From NCBI RefSeq assembly GCF_014190875.1, contig NZ_JACHVS010000001.1, forward strand, positions 2,542,001 to 2,606,000: a DNA stretch of 64,000 bases, in the 5' to 3' direction. The notes below the pieces were generated by a model. That model was not told the origin of the DNA. It worked only from the letters and a program-made list of their open reading frames with translations, and did no database searches. Origin of the DNA: Paeniglutamicibacter cryotolerans. GTDB taxonomy: Bacteria; Actinomycetota; Actinomycetes; Actinomycetales; Micrococcaceae. Made by a program: the position numbers and the translations under genes. Shown in pieces: positions 56,853-64,000 of the stretch (its first letter is position 1; every line of letters starts with the position of its first letter).

Positions 56853-57724
56853 CGGTAGGAGGCGAGCTGTGCAGGGGCGCGGGCCCGTGCAACGAGGACG
56901 GGTTGTTCCACAAACCGGAATACGCGGTCGTCTTTGACGGGGCCTCGCCGCTGGCGGGATCCGTCACTGCGGACTGTTCCGACGCGAAGTGGCTGGTGGA
57001 TGCCCTGTGCGTTTCGCTGCCCAGGTATCTGGCAGATGCCTCTCTTGACCTTGCCGGTTGTCTTGCCCTGGCCCTGGAAGGGATCCTGCCGCGCTACCTC
57101 GGGTGCGAGGGGGCAGCATCGGTTCCCGCCTACGGCGTGCCTTCCGCCGGGGCCGTGATGGTTCGAGTCGTCGATGCCGAGCTGGAGCTGCTGCGCATTG
57201 GTGACTGCTCGCTGGTGGTCGGGCTCCGGTCCGGCGAATTCATCACGATGGAGGATGAGCTCCTGCCCGCCCTGGATGCCAATGCCCTGTCAGTGCTGGT
57301 GGAGACCGCCGCGCGGCAGGGAATCGAGGCCAGGGCGGCCCGGCCCCTGATCAACGATGAGCTCGTCGCGAACCGGCAACGCATGAACGAGCCCGGCGGC
57401 TACTGGATCCTCGAGCCCTACGGGAAAGGGGTTTCCCAGGCCAGCGTCCTTCGGGTGCCCCTGGGCGAGGTGCGCGATGTCCTGCTCATGACCGACGGAT
57501 TTTCCTCGGCCCACGACACGCTCCATCTGTATGCCAACGCGCCGGAGCTTTTGGTGGCGGTGCGGGACACCGGCGTGGAAAGCGTGTTTGGCGCCATCGA
57601 AGCAGGGTTCGCGGCCGACCCGACCTGGAACCGCTATCCGCGGTTCAAGCAGATCGACGACATCACTGCCGTGCATGTGGTCGTTGGCGATGTCCGAGCC
57701 GTCGGTGGCACCGGGACGCAGTGA
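56840..57724 (+). CDS. PP2C-like protein phosphatase
   Basis: 294 aa with the scattered metal-binding pattern of PPM/PP2C phosphatases: NEDGLFHKP, VVFDGASPL, PSAGAVMVRV, LRIGDCSLVVG, LLMTDGFSSAH and DDITAVHVVV. TTG start at 56840 after GGGAGG; it lies inside the upstream membrane-protein gene, so translation is coupled. No kinase gene is adjacent. Target unknown. Confidence 0.72.
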   Translation: MAALTVGGELCRGAGPCNEDGLFHKPEYAVVFDGASPLAGSVTADCSDAKWLVDALCVSLPRYLADASLDLAGCLALALEGILPRYLGCEGAASVPAYGVPSAGAVMVRVVDAELELLRIGDCSLVVGLRSGEFITMEDELLPALDANALSVLVETAARQGIEARAARPLINDELVANRQRMNEPGGYWILEPYGKGVSQASVLRVPLGEVRDVLLMTDGFSSAHDTLHLYANAPELLVAVRDTGVESVFGAIEAGFAADPTWNRYPRFKQIDDITAVHVVVGDVRAVGGTGTQ

Positions 57725-57836
57725 CGCTGTCCGGGTAGCGGGCGCGGTACCCCAGGTGCCCTCGACGCCGGACGACGCCCGGTTCGGGTTTCTCCGAAGC
57801 GGTGAAACGGCCGAACCGGGAGGATAAGGTGGGCCC

Positions 57837-58571
57837 ATGACTCAGATCACCGATTCCGACCTGGCCGGCTCCGTCTCGAAGGCACTTGCCGGCTGGGAAA
57901 AGTTGCTGCCGGCCATCGCCCCCGTACAGTACACCCAGGCCTCCCAGCTGCCGGGCTGGGACAGGGCGCACGTGCTGGCACACGTGGATGGCTTTGCCCG
58001 GGCCATGGCCCGCCAGCTCTCCTCGGCCCGCACCGGTGAGCTCGTGCCGATGTACGACGGCGGTCAAGCCGGACGCAACGAACGGATCGAGCTCGCGGCG
58101 CTGATGGCCCCCGAGGCGCTGCGGGCCCGGGTCACCGAGGCACTGGGGCTGCTTGCAACCGGCCTTCACGCGATCCCCGCGGGGGGGTGGGCGGCCGAGA
58201 CCGGATTCCGCCCCGGCAGCGTGGTGCGCGACTGCGTCTTCGCTGCCTGGCGCGAACTGGTCATCCACGCGACCGACCTCGGTCTGGGGCACACGCCGCT
58301 CGACTGGAGCAGTGATTTCTGCGCGCACCTCTTCGACGCCCTCGCCGGACGGATTCCGGCGGACAAGCGCGTGGTGTTCCAGCCGACAGGCGGTACCCCG
58401 TTCACCCTGGGCTCCGGACTCGAGGCGGTGGTGGTGACCGGCATGGAATATGACCTCGCGGCGTGGCTTGCCGGCCGGACACCGGTGGGTCCGGTGCGTG
58501 CCACCGCGGATGCCGACGGCGCTGATTTACCCGAACTGCTGCCCTGGGCGGCGGGCCCGGGCAAGAAGTAG
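57837..58571 (+). CDS. maleylpyruvate isomerase-family mycothiol-dependent enzyme
   Basis: 244-aa DinB/MDMPI fold. LPGWDRAHVLAHVDGFARAMARQ (first His), E in a middle helix, and WRELVIHATDLGLG (last His and Asp) make the metal site; C-terminal domain GLEAVVVTGMEYDLAAWLAGR is the SCP2-like part. Mycothiol partner fits an actinobacterium. -10-like TAAGGT lies 6 nt before the ATG, so it is probably leaderless. Confidence 0.85.
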   Translation: MTQITDSDLAGSVSKALAGWEKLLPAIAPVQYTQASQLPGWDRAHVLAHVDGFARAMARQLSSARTGELVPMYDGGQAGRNERIELAALMAPEALRARVTEALGLLATGLHAIPAGGWAAETGFRPGSVVRDCVFAAWRELVIHATDLGLGHTPLDWSSDFCAHLFDALAGRIPADKRVVFQPTGGTPFTLGSGLEAVVVTGMEYDLAAWLAGRTPVGPVRATADADGADLPELLPWAAGPGKK

Positions 58572-58578
58572 CTTGGCC

Positions 58579-59229
58579 ATGGGTGCCTCCGGATTCGGCT
58601 TGCTCGGGGACGGGGCCACGATCGTGGCCCCGCGGCTTCTCGGCGCGGTCCTGCGGGTCAGCCTGGACGGGACCTCGGTTGCCGTGAGGCTGACCGAGGT
58701 GGAGGCCTATGAGGGCGCCCTGGATCCGGGGTCCCATGGATACCGCGGCAAGACGGCCCGCAATGCGGCGCTCTTCGGGCCTCCGGGGACCCTGTATGTC
58801 TATTTCACCTATGGGATGCACTTTTGCGCCAGCATCGTCTGCGGCACCGACGGGAATTCCTCGGCCTGCCTGATGCGCGGCGGGGAGGTCATCGAGGGCC
58901 GGGACGTGGCAGTGGCCCGCCGGGGTGCGATCCCGCGCACGGCGCGGGACCTGGCTTCGGGCCCGGCCCGGCTGACCCAATGCCTGGGCCTGCGGGTGGA
59001 GCACAGCGGGGCCCGGCTCGAACCGATGGGCCTGGCCGACAGCTCCGCCCCGGGACCGCACTTCGAACTCGGTTCCCTCAGTGCCACGCCCCTGGAGCAC
59101 CACGCCGGTCCACGGGTCGGCGTCGCGGGGGAGGGTGGCACGGCCGCCTACCCGTGGCGGTTTTGGCTGCCGGGGGAGGACAGCGTGTCGACCTACCGCC
59201 CGGCCACCGTGCGCGGGGCCCGGCGGTAG
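58579..59229 (+). CDS. 3-methyladenine DNA glycosylase (AAG/MPG family)
   Basis: 216-aa alkyladenine glycosylase for base-excision repair. RLTEVEAYEGALDPGSHGYRGKTARNAALFGPPGTLYVYFTYGMHFC covers the catalytic Glu and the intercalating Tyr; SGPARLTQCLGL is also conserved. Gap of 7 nt to the MDMPI gene, so co-transcribed. ATG 58579; a TTG at 58573 is possible. Confidence 0.92.
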   Translation: MGASGFGLLGDGATIVAPRLLGAVLRVSLDGTSVAVRLTEVEAYEGALDPGSHGYRGKTARNAALFGPPGTLYVYFTYGMHFCASIVCGTDGNSSACLMRGGEVIEGRDVAVARRGAIPRTARDLASGPARLTQCLGLRVEHSGARLEPMGLADSSAPGPHFELGSLSATPLEHHAGPRVGVAGEGGTAAYPWRFWLPGEDSVSTYRPATVRGARR

Positions 59230-59274
59230 CGTGCCCCGGCATTGCCCGGTGATGGGTGCGCGTAGGATTGTCGG

Positions 59275-59811
59275 GTGAATATTCAGCGTGAATCCATTAC
59301 CGAACTCCTGGACCGGCTCTCCGAGGTCGTGCCCGACTATCCCAGCGCGGGGATCTCCTTCAAGGACCTCACCCCCGTCTTTGCAGATGCCGTGGGACTG
59401 AGGCGGATCACCGACGCGGTCATCGAACCCTTCTCCGGACAGTTCGATGTGATCGCCGGGCTCGAGGCCCGCGGATTCGTGATGGCCGCCGCGGCAGCCT
59501 ACGCCTCGGGCACCGGCATGGTCACCGTGCGCAAGGCCGGTAAGCTGCCGCGCCCGGTGCATTCCATGGACTACACGCTGGAGTACGGCACGGCAACGCT
59601 GGAGCTGCACCGCGACGACGTCGCCCCCGGTACCCGGGTGCTGATCCTCGATGACGTGCTGGCCACCGGAGGCACCGTCGGCTCCGCCGTGAAGCTCTTC
59701 GAGATGGCCGGCGCCCAGGTCGTTGGCATCGGCGTAGTCCTTGAACTTTCGGCCCTTGGCGGACGCGGGAGCCTGGGAGCCAACAAAGTCCATTCGCTGC
59801 AACTGGTCTGA
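59275..59811 (+). CDS. apt: adenine phosphoribosyltransferase
   Basis: 178-aa purine-salvage enzyme (adenine + PRPP to AMP). AGLEARGFVMAAAAAYASG, KAGKLPRPVHSMDYTLEYG and PRPP motif VLILDDVLATGGT. GTG start; -10 hexamer TAGGAT at 59263-59268 ends 6 nt before it, pointing to a leaderless mRNA. Confidence 0.95.
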   Translation: MNIQRESITELLDRLSEVVPDYPSAGISFKDLTPVFADAVGLRRITDAVIEPFSGQFDVIAGLEARGFVMAAAAAYASGTGMVTVRKAGKLPRPVHSMDYTLEYGTATLELHRDDVAPGTRVLILDDVLATGGTVGSAVKLFEMAGAQVVGIGVVLELSALGGRGSLGANKVHSLQLV

Positions 59812-59862
59812 TCGAAGCGGTTGTAGACTGGTCTGTCCATGATTTTGGCTGAGGGAGAATCC

Positions 59863-62154
59863 ATGCACGAGTCCACGGCGGTCCAACTCGAGGCCGAGCT
59901 CGAACGCACCTACGTCGCCCGGTTGTACAACCGTCTCGATGAGTTGCGCGCCGAAAAGGAGGAGCAGCTCAAGCGGGTCCGGGGTACCGGTGCCGTCGGC
60001 ACGCTGCAGAACGTCTCCGAGCGCGACGCCTTCGCGACCCTGTACGAGGACCGTCTCGCCCAGCTCAACGCGGTCGAGGACAAGCTGGTCTTCGGCCGGC
60101 TTGATGTCGATGCCCCCGCCGATGGCGACGCCCCGGCCCGGGGCGATGCGGGCACGACCCGCTACATTGGGCGCATCGGCATGACCGATGAAGAACAGAC
60201 CCGGCTGATGATCGACTGGCGTGCACCCGAGGCCGCCGCGTTCTATCAGGCCACGGCACTTCACCGCATGGGAGTGCGCCGACGCCGGCACCTGATGCTG
60301 CAGGGCCGCACCGTGCTCGGCGTCGAGGATGAAGTGCTCGATTCCGGCCTGCTGGCCGATGAACACGGACACCAGGGCGAGGGTGCGCTGATGGCCGCGC
60401 TCAGCTCCAAGCGCACCGGCCGGATGCATGACATCGTCTCCACCATCCAGGCCGAACAAGACCGGATCATTCGTGCGCCGCTGCCCGGGGTACTCGTCGT
60501 CCAGGGTGGACCGGGAACCGGCAAGACGGCCGTCGCCCTGCACCGGGCGGCCTTCCTGCTCTACGAACACCGTGAACGGCTGAAGACCGCCGGCGTGCTG
60601 CTCGTGGGCCCCTCGCCGTCCTTCATGCGCTATATCGAACGCGTGCTGCCTTCGCTCGGCGAGACCGGCGTGGTCATGTCGTCGTTGGGCCAGCTGATGC
60701 CGGGCATCCACGCGGTGTCCGAGCACAACCGCGAGGCCGCCCGGGTCAAGGGCAAGCTGTCCATGGCCAAGGTCGTGGCCCGCGCCGTGGCAAACCGCCA
60801 GCGACTTCCCGCAGCGGACCGCCGTGTGGTGGTCGAGGGAACTGCGCTGATCCTCACCCGCGCCCAGGTCCGCCACGCCCGCGACAAGGCCCGCGGAACC
60901 CACAAGCCGCACAACGATGCACGGCAGACATTCGTGAAGGTGCTGTTGCGCGAGCTGGCCAACCAGATGCAGGAGATCCTCGAGGAGTCGTCGGGTGGCG
61001 GCAACGCAGCTGACCGCAGCTACCTGTTGGAGGACGTGCGCAGCGCCCAGGACGTGCGCATCGCGCTGAACCTGTGCTGGATGCCGATGACGCCGCAGCG
61101 GCTCATCGAGGAACTTTATGCCCGTCCGGACTTGCTCGCCGCCGCCGCACCGCAGCTGAGCGCCGCTGAACGCAAGGTCCTGTACCGCGCACCGGGCTCG
61201 CCCTGGACCGAATCCGACGTGCCTCTGCTGGACGAGGCAGCCGAGCTGCTGGGCGAGTTCAACGTCTCCAGCGGCCGCGAGGACGCTGCCCAGGAGGCGC
61301 AGCTCGAAAGGGACGTGGCGAACGCGGAGCAGACGCTGCGCAACGTCAACGAGATGTTGTTCAATGCCGGCATGGATGGGTTGGTCGAGGCTTCGGACCT
61401 GGCCGCCATGAACCAGGAGACGGCCATCTCCAAGACGGCGGCCGAACGGGCCGCACTGGACCGCGATTGGGCCTATGGCCACGTCGTGGTCGATGAGGCC
61501 CAGGAACTGTCGCCGATGCAGTGGCGCCTGTTGATGCGCCGCTGCCCGTTGAAGTCATTCACCATCGTGGGCGACATCGCCCAGTCCAGTTCGGCCGCCG
61601 GAGCCACTAGTTGGGCCGGCGCCATGGAACCGTTCGTGCGCGAGCGATTCACGTTGGAGGAGCTGACCGTCAACTACCGCACCCCGACCCAAATTGCCGA
61701 GGCGGCAACCAGGGTGGCCCACGCCGCGGGGCTGACCATCTCCACCCCGCAGGCCGTCCGCGACGGACGGTGGCCACCGGTCATCGATCGCTTGGCCCCG
61801 GGCCGGCTGCTCCCCACATTGATCGAGGTGCTTCCCGGCGAGGTCCAAATCGCCGATGGGGGATTGCTGGCCGTCATCGTGCCCGAGTCCAAGCTCGATG
61901 CGGCGCGCGCTGCCGTCATTGGGCTCTATGGAAAGCGCGTGGGCCGCGGCTCGGGCGGGCTGAGCCAGGACATCGTGGTGCTCGGCGCCCGCGAGGCGAA
62001 GGGCCTTGAATTCGATGTCGTCGTGGTGCTGGAACCGCAGGAACTCGTCGACGAGGTCGATGGAACCGTCGGTGACCTGTACGTCGCGATGACTCGGGCA
62101 ACGCAGCGGCTGCGCGTGCTTGCCGAGGGCGGCATACCGGCGGGAATGGAATAA
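59863..62154 (+). CDS. helD: HelD-like RNA polymerase-associated ATPase
   Basis: 763-aa superfamily I (UvrD-like) ATPase. N-terminal coiled coil (about 1-60) that in HelD enters the RNAP secondary channel, then DWRAPEAAAFYQAT, Walker A GGPGTGKTAVALHRAA (about 216) and Walker B VVVDEAQELSPMQW (about 541). Removes RNAP from DNA and recycles it; some homologues give rifampicin resistance. The frame also allows ATG 59839, just downstream of a -10-like TAGACT. I choose 59863 because GAGGGAG precedes it. Class II HelD by layout. Confidence 0.85.
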   Translation: MHESTAVQLEAELERTYVARLYNRLDELRAEKEEQLKRVRGTGAVGTLQNVSERDAFATLYEDRLAQLNAVEDKLVFGRLDVDAPADGDAPARGDAGTTRYIGRIGMTDEEQTRLMIDWRAPEAAAFYQATALHRMGVRRRRHLMLQGRTVLGVEDEVLDSGLLADEHGHQGEGALMAALSSKRTGRMHDIVSTIQAEQDRIIRAPLPGVLVVQGGPGTGKTAVALHRAAFLLYEHRERLKTAGVLLVGPSPSFMRYIERVLPSLGETGVVMSSLGQLMPGIHAVSEHNREAARVKGKLSMAKVVARAVANRQRLPAADRRVVVEGTALILTRAQVRHARDKARGTHKPHNDARQTFVKVLLRELANQMQEILEESSGGGNAADRSYLLEDVRSAQDVRIALNLCWMPMTPQRLIEELYARPDLLAAAAPQLSAAERKVLYRAPGSPWTESDVPLLDEAAELLGEFNVSSGREDAAQEAQLERDVANAEQTLRNVNEMLFNAGMDGLVEASDLAAMNQETAISKTAAERAALDRDWAYGHVVVDEAQELSPMQWRLLMRRCPLKSFTIVGDIAQSSSAAGATSWAGAMEPFVRERFTLEELTVNYRTPTQIAEAATRVAHAAGLTISTPQAVRDGRWPPVIDRLAPGRLLPTLIEVLPGEVQIADGGLLAVIVPESKLDAARAAVIGLYGKRVGRGSGGLSQDIVVLGAREAKGLEFDVVVVLEPQELVDEVDGTVGDLYVAMTRATQRLRVLAEGGIPAGME

Positions 62155-62191
62155 AGCGGCGCAAGGGCGGGGCTCCTGCTAGGTTTAAGGC

Positions 62192-63511
62192 GTGTCTTTA
62201 ACCCAGCAGAACCCCGCGCTTACGGGGCAGAGCAATGATCAGTCGTTCGAGAATGTCTGGCAGGAACTGAAGTGGCGTGGCCTGGTCCACGTTTCCACCG
62301 ATGAAACCGAGCTGGAAAAGGCCCTGGCGGGGGACCCGATCACCTATTACTGCGGGTTCGACCCGACGGCCCCCTCGCTGCACCTGGGCAACCTGGTCCA
62401 GTTGCTGAACATGCGCCGCCTGCAGCTGGCGGGCCACAAGCCACTGGGCCTGGTAGGCGGCTCCACCGGCCTGATCGGTGATCCGCGCCAGACCGCCGAG
62501 CGCGTGCTCAACACCAAGGAAACCGTCGCCGATTGGGTCGGCAAGCTGCAGGCCCAGGTCGAGCGCTTCCTTTCCTTCGAGGGAGACAATGCCGCGCGCA
62601 TGGTCAACAACCTCGATTGGACCGCCCCGCTGAGTGCGATCGACTTCTTGCGCGAGGTCGGCAAGTACTTCCGGGTGGGCACCATGATCAAGAAGGAAAC
62701 CGTATCGGCGCGCCTGAACTCCGATGAGGGCATCAGCTACACCGAGTTCAGCTACCAGGTCCTGCAGGGCTACGACTACCTCCAGCTGCACAAGCTCTAT
62801 GGCTGCTCCCTGCAGACCGGCGGCTCGGACCAGTGGGGTAACCTGACCAGCGGCACCGACCTGATCCGCAAGGTGGAGGGCAAGTCCGTCTTCGCCTTCG
62901 GCACACCGCTGATCACCAACTCGGACGGCACCAAGTTCGGCAAGTCCGAGGGAAATGCGATCTGGCTCGATGCGGAGATGTGCAGCCCGTACACGTTCTA
63001 CCAGTTCTGGCTGAACACCTCCGACGCCGATGTGATCTCCCGGTTGAAGGTCTTCACCTTCATGAGCCGCGAGAAGATCGAAGAGCTGGAGCGCGAAGTC
63101 GCGGAGCGTCCCTTTGCCCGTCGGGCGCAGAAGGAACTCGCTTACGACGTCACGTCCCTGGTCCATGGAGTGCAGGCAACCGAAAGCGTGATCGCCGCTT
63201 CGGCGGCGCTTTTCGGCCAGGGCGAACTGACCGAGCTGGATGAACCCACGCTTCGTGCCGCAACTGAGGAACTTGACAGCGTCACCGTGCCAGCCGACTC
63301 GATGGGGATCATCGACCTGCTGGTTGCCTCTAAGCTTTCGGATTCCAAGTCATCTGCCCGTCGCACGGTCACGGAGGGCGGCGCGTACGTGAACAACGTC
63401 AAGGTCACCGATCTCGACGGTGTCATTACGGCGGATCAGCTGCTTCACGGTCGTTACCTTTTGGTTCGCAGGGGAAAGAAGAATTTGGCCATGGTCGAAG
63501 TGGCCGGCTGA
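62192..63511 (+). CDS. tyrS: tyrosyl-tRNA synthetase
   Basis: 439-aa class I synthetase for tRNA-Tyr. HIGH-type motif in SLHLGNLVQ, KMSKS variant KFGKS, and a C-terminal S4 RNA-binding domain (SSARRTVTEGGAYVNNVKV). GTG start; TAGGTT at 62180-62185 is 6 nt upstream, so probably leaderless. No T-box is present. Followed by a strong terminator before the rRNA promoter region. Confidence 0.97.
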   Translation: MSLTQQNPALTGQSNDQSFENVWQELKWRGLVHVSTDETELEKALAGDPITYYCGFDPTAPSLHLGNLVQLLNMRRLQLAGHKPLGLVGGSTGLIGDPRQTAERVLNTKETVADWVGKLQAQVERFLSFEGDNAARMVNNLDWTAPLSAIDFLREVGKYFRVGTMIKKETVSARLNSDEGISYTEFSYQVLQGYDYLQLHKLYGCSLQTGGSDQWGNLTSGTDLIRKVEGKSVFAFGTPLITNSDGTKFGKSEGNAIWLDAEMCSPYTFYQFWLNTSDADVISRLKVFTFMSREKIEELEREVAERPFARRAQKELAYDVTSLVHGVQATESVIAASAALFGQGELTELDEPTLRAATEELDSVTVPADSMGIIDLLVASKLSDSKSSARRTVTEGGAYVNNVKVTDLDGVITADQLLHGRYLLVRRGKKNLAMVEVAG

Positions 63512-63540
63512 TTTTCAGGCCGATGTAGCAGTAGGGAGAA

Positions 63541-63599
63541 AGAACCACGCTGGTGGGCGAGTCGCGAATCACGGCTTTCACCAGCGTGGTTCTTCTTTT
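63541..63599 (+). terminator. rho-independent terminator of tyrS
   Basis: Perfect 15-bp stem AGAACCACGCTGGTG (63541-63555) with its complement at 63579-63593, followed by TCTTTT. Confidence 0.9.
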
Positions 63600-63850
63600 A
63601 AGCAATGCCTAGCAAGCCGAATTGCCCGGAATCCCGGGCTACATCACTGGGGCGTATGGCCGATTTGCATGATCTCGAAAACTCCCGTAATGTTTTCCAA
63701 GTCGCCGAGGGGCACAGCGGATAACCGCTGGAGCTACGGACGGCAAACCAACCAAAACACCGGAATTTCAGGGCATTTCAGATGCCCGAAGAATCCGGAG
63801 ACCGGTTGGGTCATCGAATCAAAACGAAGCAAATCGCAGAAAATGACGAT
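63600..63850. other. spacer before the rRNA operon
   Basis: No gene. A small hairpin CCCGGAATCCCGGG lies near 63626-63639. AT content rises sharply towards the rRNA promoter. Confidence 0.5.
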
Positions 63851-64000
63851 TTGACAATGACGAAACGATGACATAAATTATAAACATCGCCACGGACGAA
63901 AAACATAAAGAATTCGAAAGAATCCAACTTGTTCGGAACCGTGCGCTGTCTGTTGTTTGAGAACTCAATAGTGTGCCAAATTTGTTAACACCGATTTTAT
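63851..64000 (+). promoter_or_regulatory. rRNA operon promoter and 16S leader
   Basis: TTGACA at 63851-63856, a 17-nt spacer and TAAATT at 63874-63879 form a good housekeeping promoter. Downstream, TTGTTTGAGAACTCAATAGT (63954-63973) and TGTGCCAAATTTG are the conserved actinobacterial pre-16S antitermination/processing leader. The 16S gene itself lies outside the window. Confidence 0.78.

Noticed and set aside
58402..61482. 1026-codon minus-strand open frame
   Set aside because: Shadow of the MDMPI, glycosylase, apt and helD genes; no recognisable protein features.

Overview
The window is chromosomal DNA of a high-GC Gram-positive bacterium. The protein style points to Micrococcaceae (Arthrobacter / Paeniglutamicibacter-like): Ala-rich ORFs, a mycothiol-dependent-enzyme family protein, a HelD-type RNA polymerase ATPase, the housekeeping order rplT - pheST - argCJBDFR / argGH - tyrS - rRNA leader, and several genes that look leaderless (a TANNNT -10 hexamer 6-7 nt before the start codon). 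Genus is an inference; no 16S sequence lies inside the window.

Layout. 1-13 kb: rplT with an unusual C-terminal extra domain, a TrmH/SpoU rRNA methyltransferase, a CDF metal transporter - Nudix - pyroglutamyl peptidase string, a SIMPL-domain protein translationally coupled to a small HExxH protein, an LppM-like lipoprotein, a penicillin-binding lipoprotein, pheS-pheT, and an unknown 361-aa protein. 13-22.4 kb: an AraC-type regulator divergent from a six-gene catabolic operon (SDR, StyA-type flavoprotein monooxygenase, StyA-StyB fusion, phytoene-desaturase-like flavoprotein, isatin-hydrolase-like cyclase, benzoylformate-decarboxylase-like ThDP enzyme). I read this as an indole to isatin to isatinate route. 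22.4-34 kb: accessory DNA with a truncated transposase, a complete IS1182-family element with CTAG flanks, and a katG gene cleanly split by a 3.4-kb Tn554-type tnpA-tnpB-tnpC element. 34-41 kb: a minus-strand operon (FAH-family hydrolase, cupin, TesB thioesterase, 2-aminobenzoate-CoA ligase, anthraniloyl-CoA monooxygenase/reductase) with a divergent RidA gene, followed by gene remnants, a PaaX-type regulator and a quinone oxidoreductase. The two catabolic operons fit together: the first would make anthranilate or 2-aminobenzaldehyde, the second would activate and dearomatise anthranilate.

44-55.6 kb: the arginine biosynthesis genes argC-J-B-D-F-R, overlapping by 4 nt at most junctions, then SRPBCC, macro-domain, lipoprotein and ankyrin genes, then argG-argH. 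ARG-box-like AT-rich sites precede argC and argG, consistent with ArgR control. 55.7-63.5 kb: a membrane protein coupled to a PP2C-like phosphatase, a MDMPI-family protein, 3-methyladenine glycosylase, apt, helD and tyrS. The window ends in the promoter and leader of an rRNA operon whose 16S gene lies beyond the right edge.
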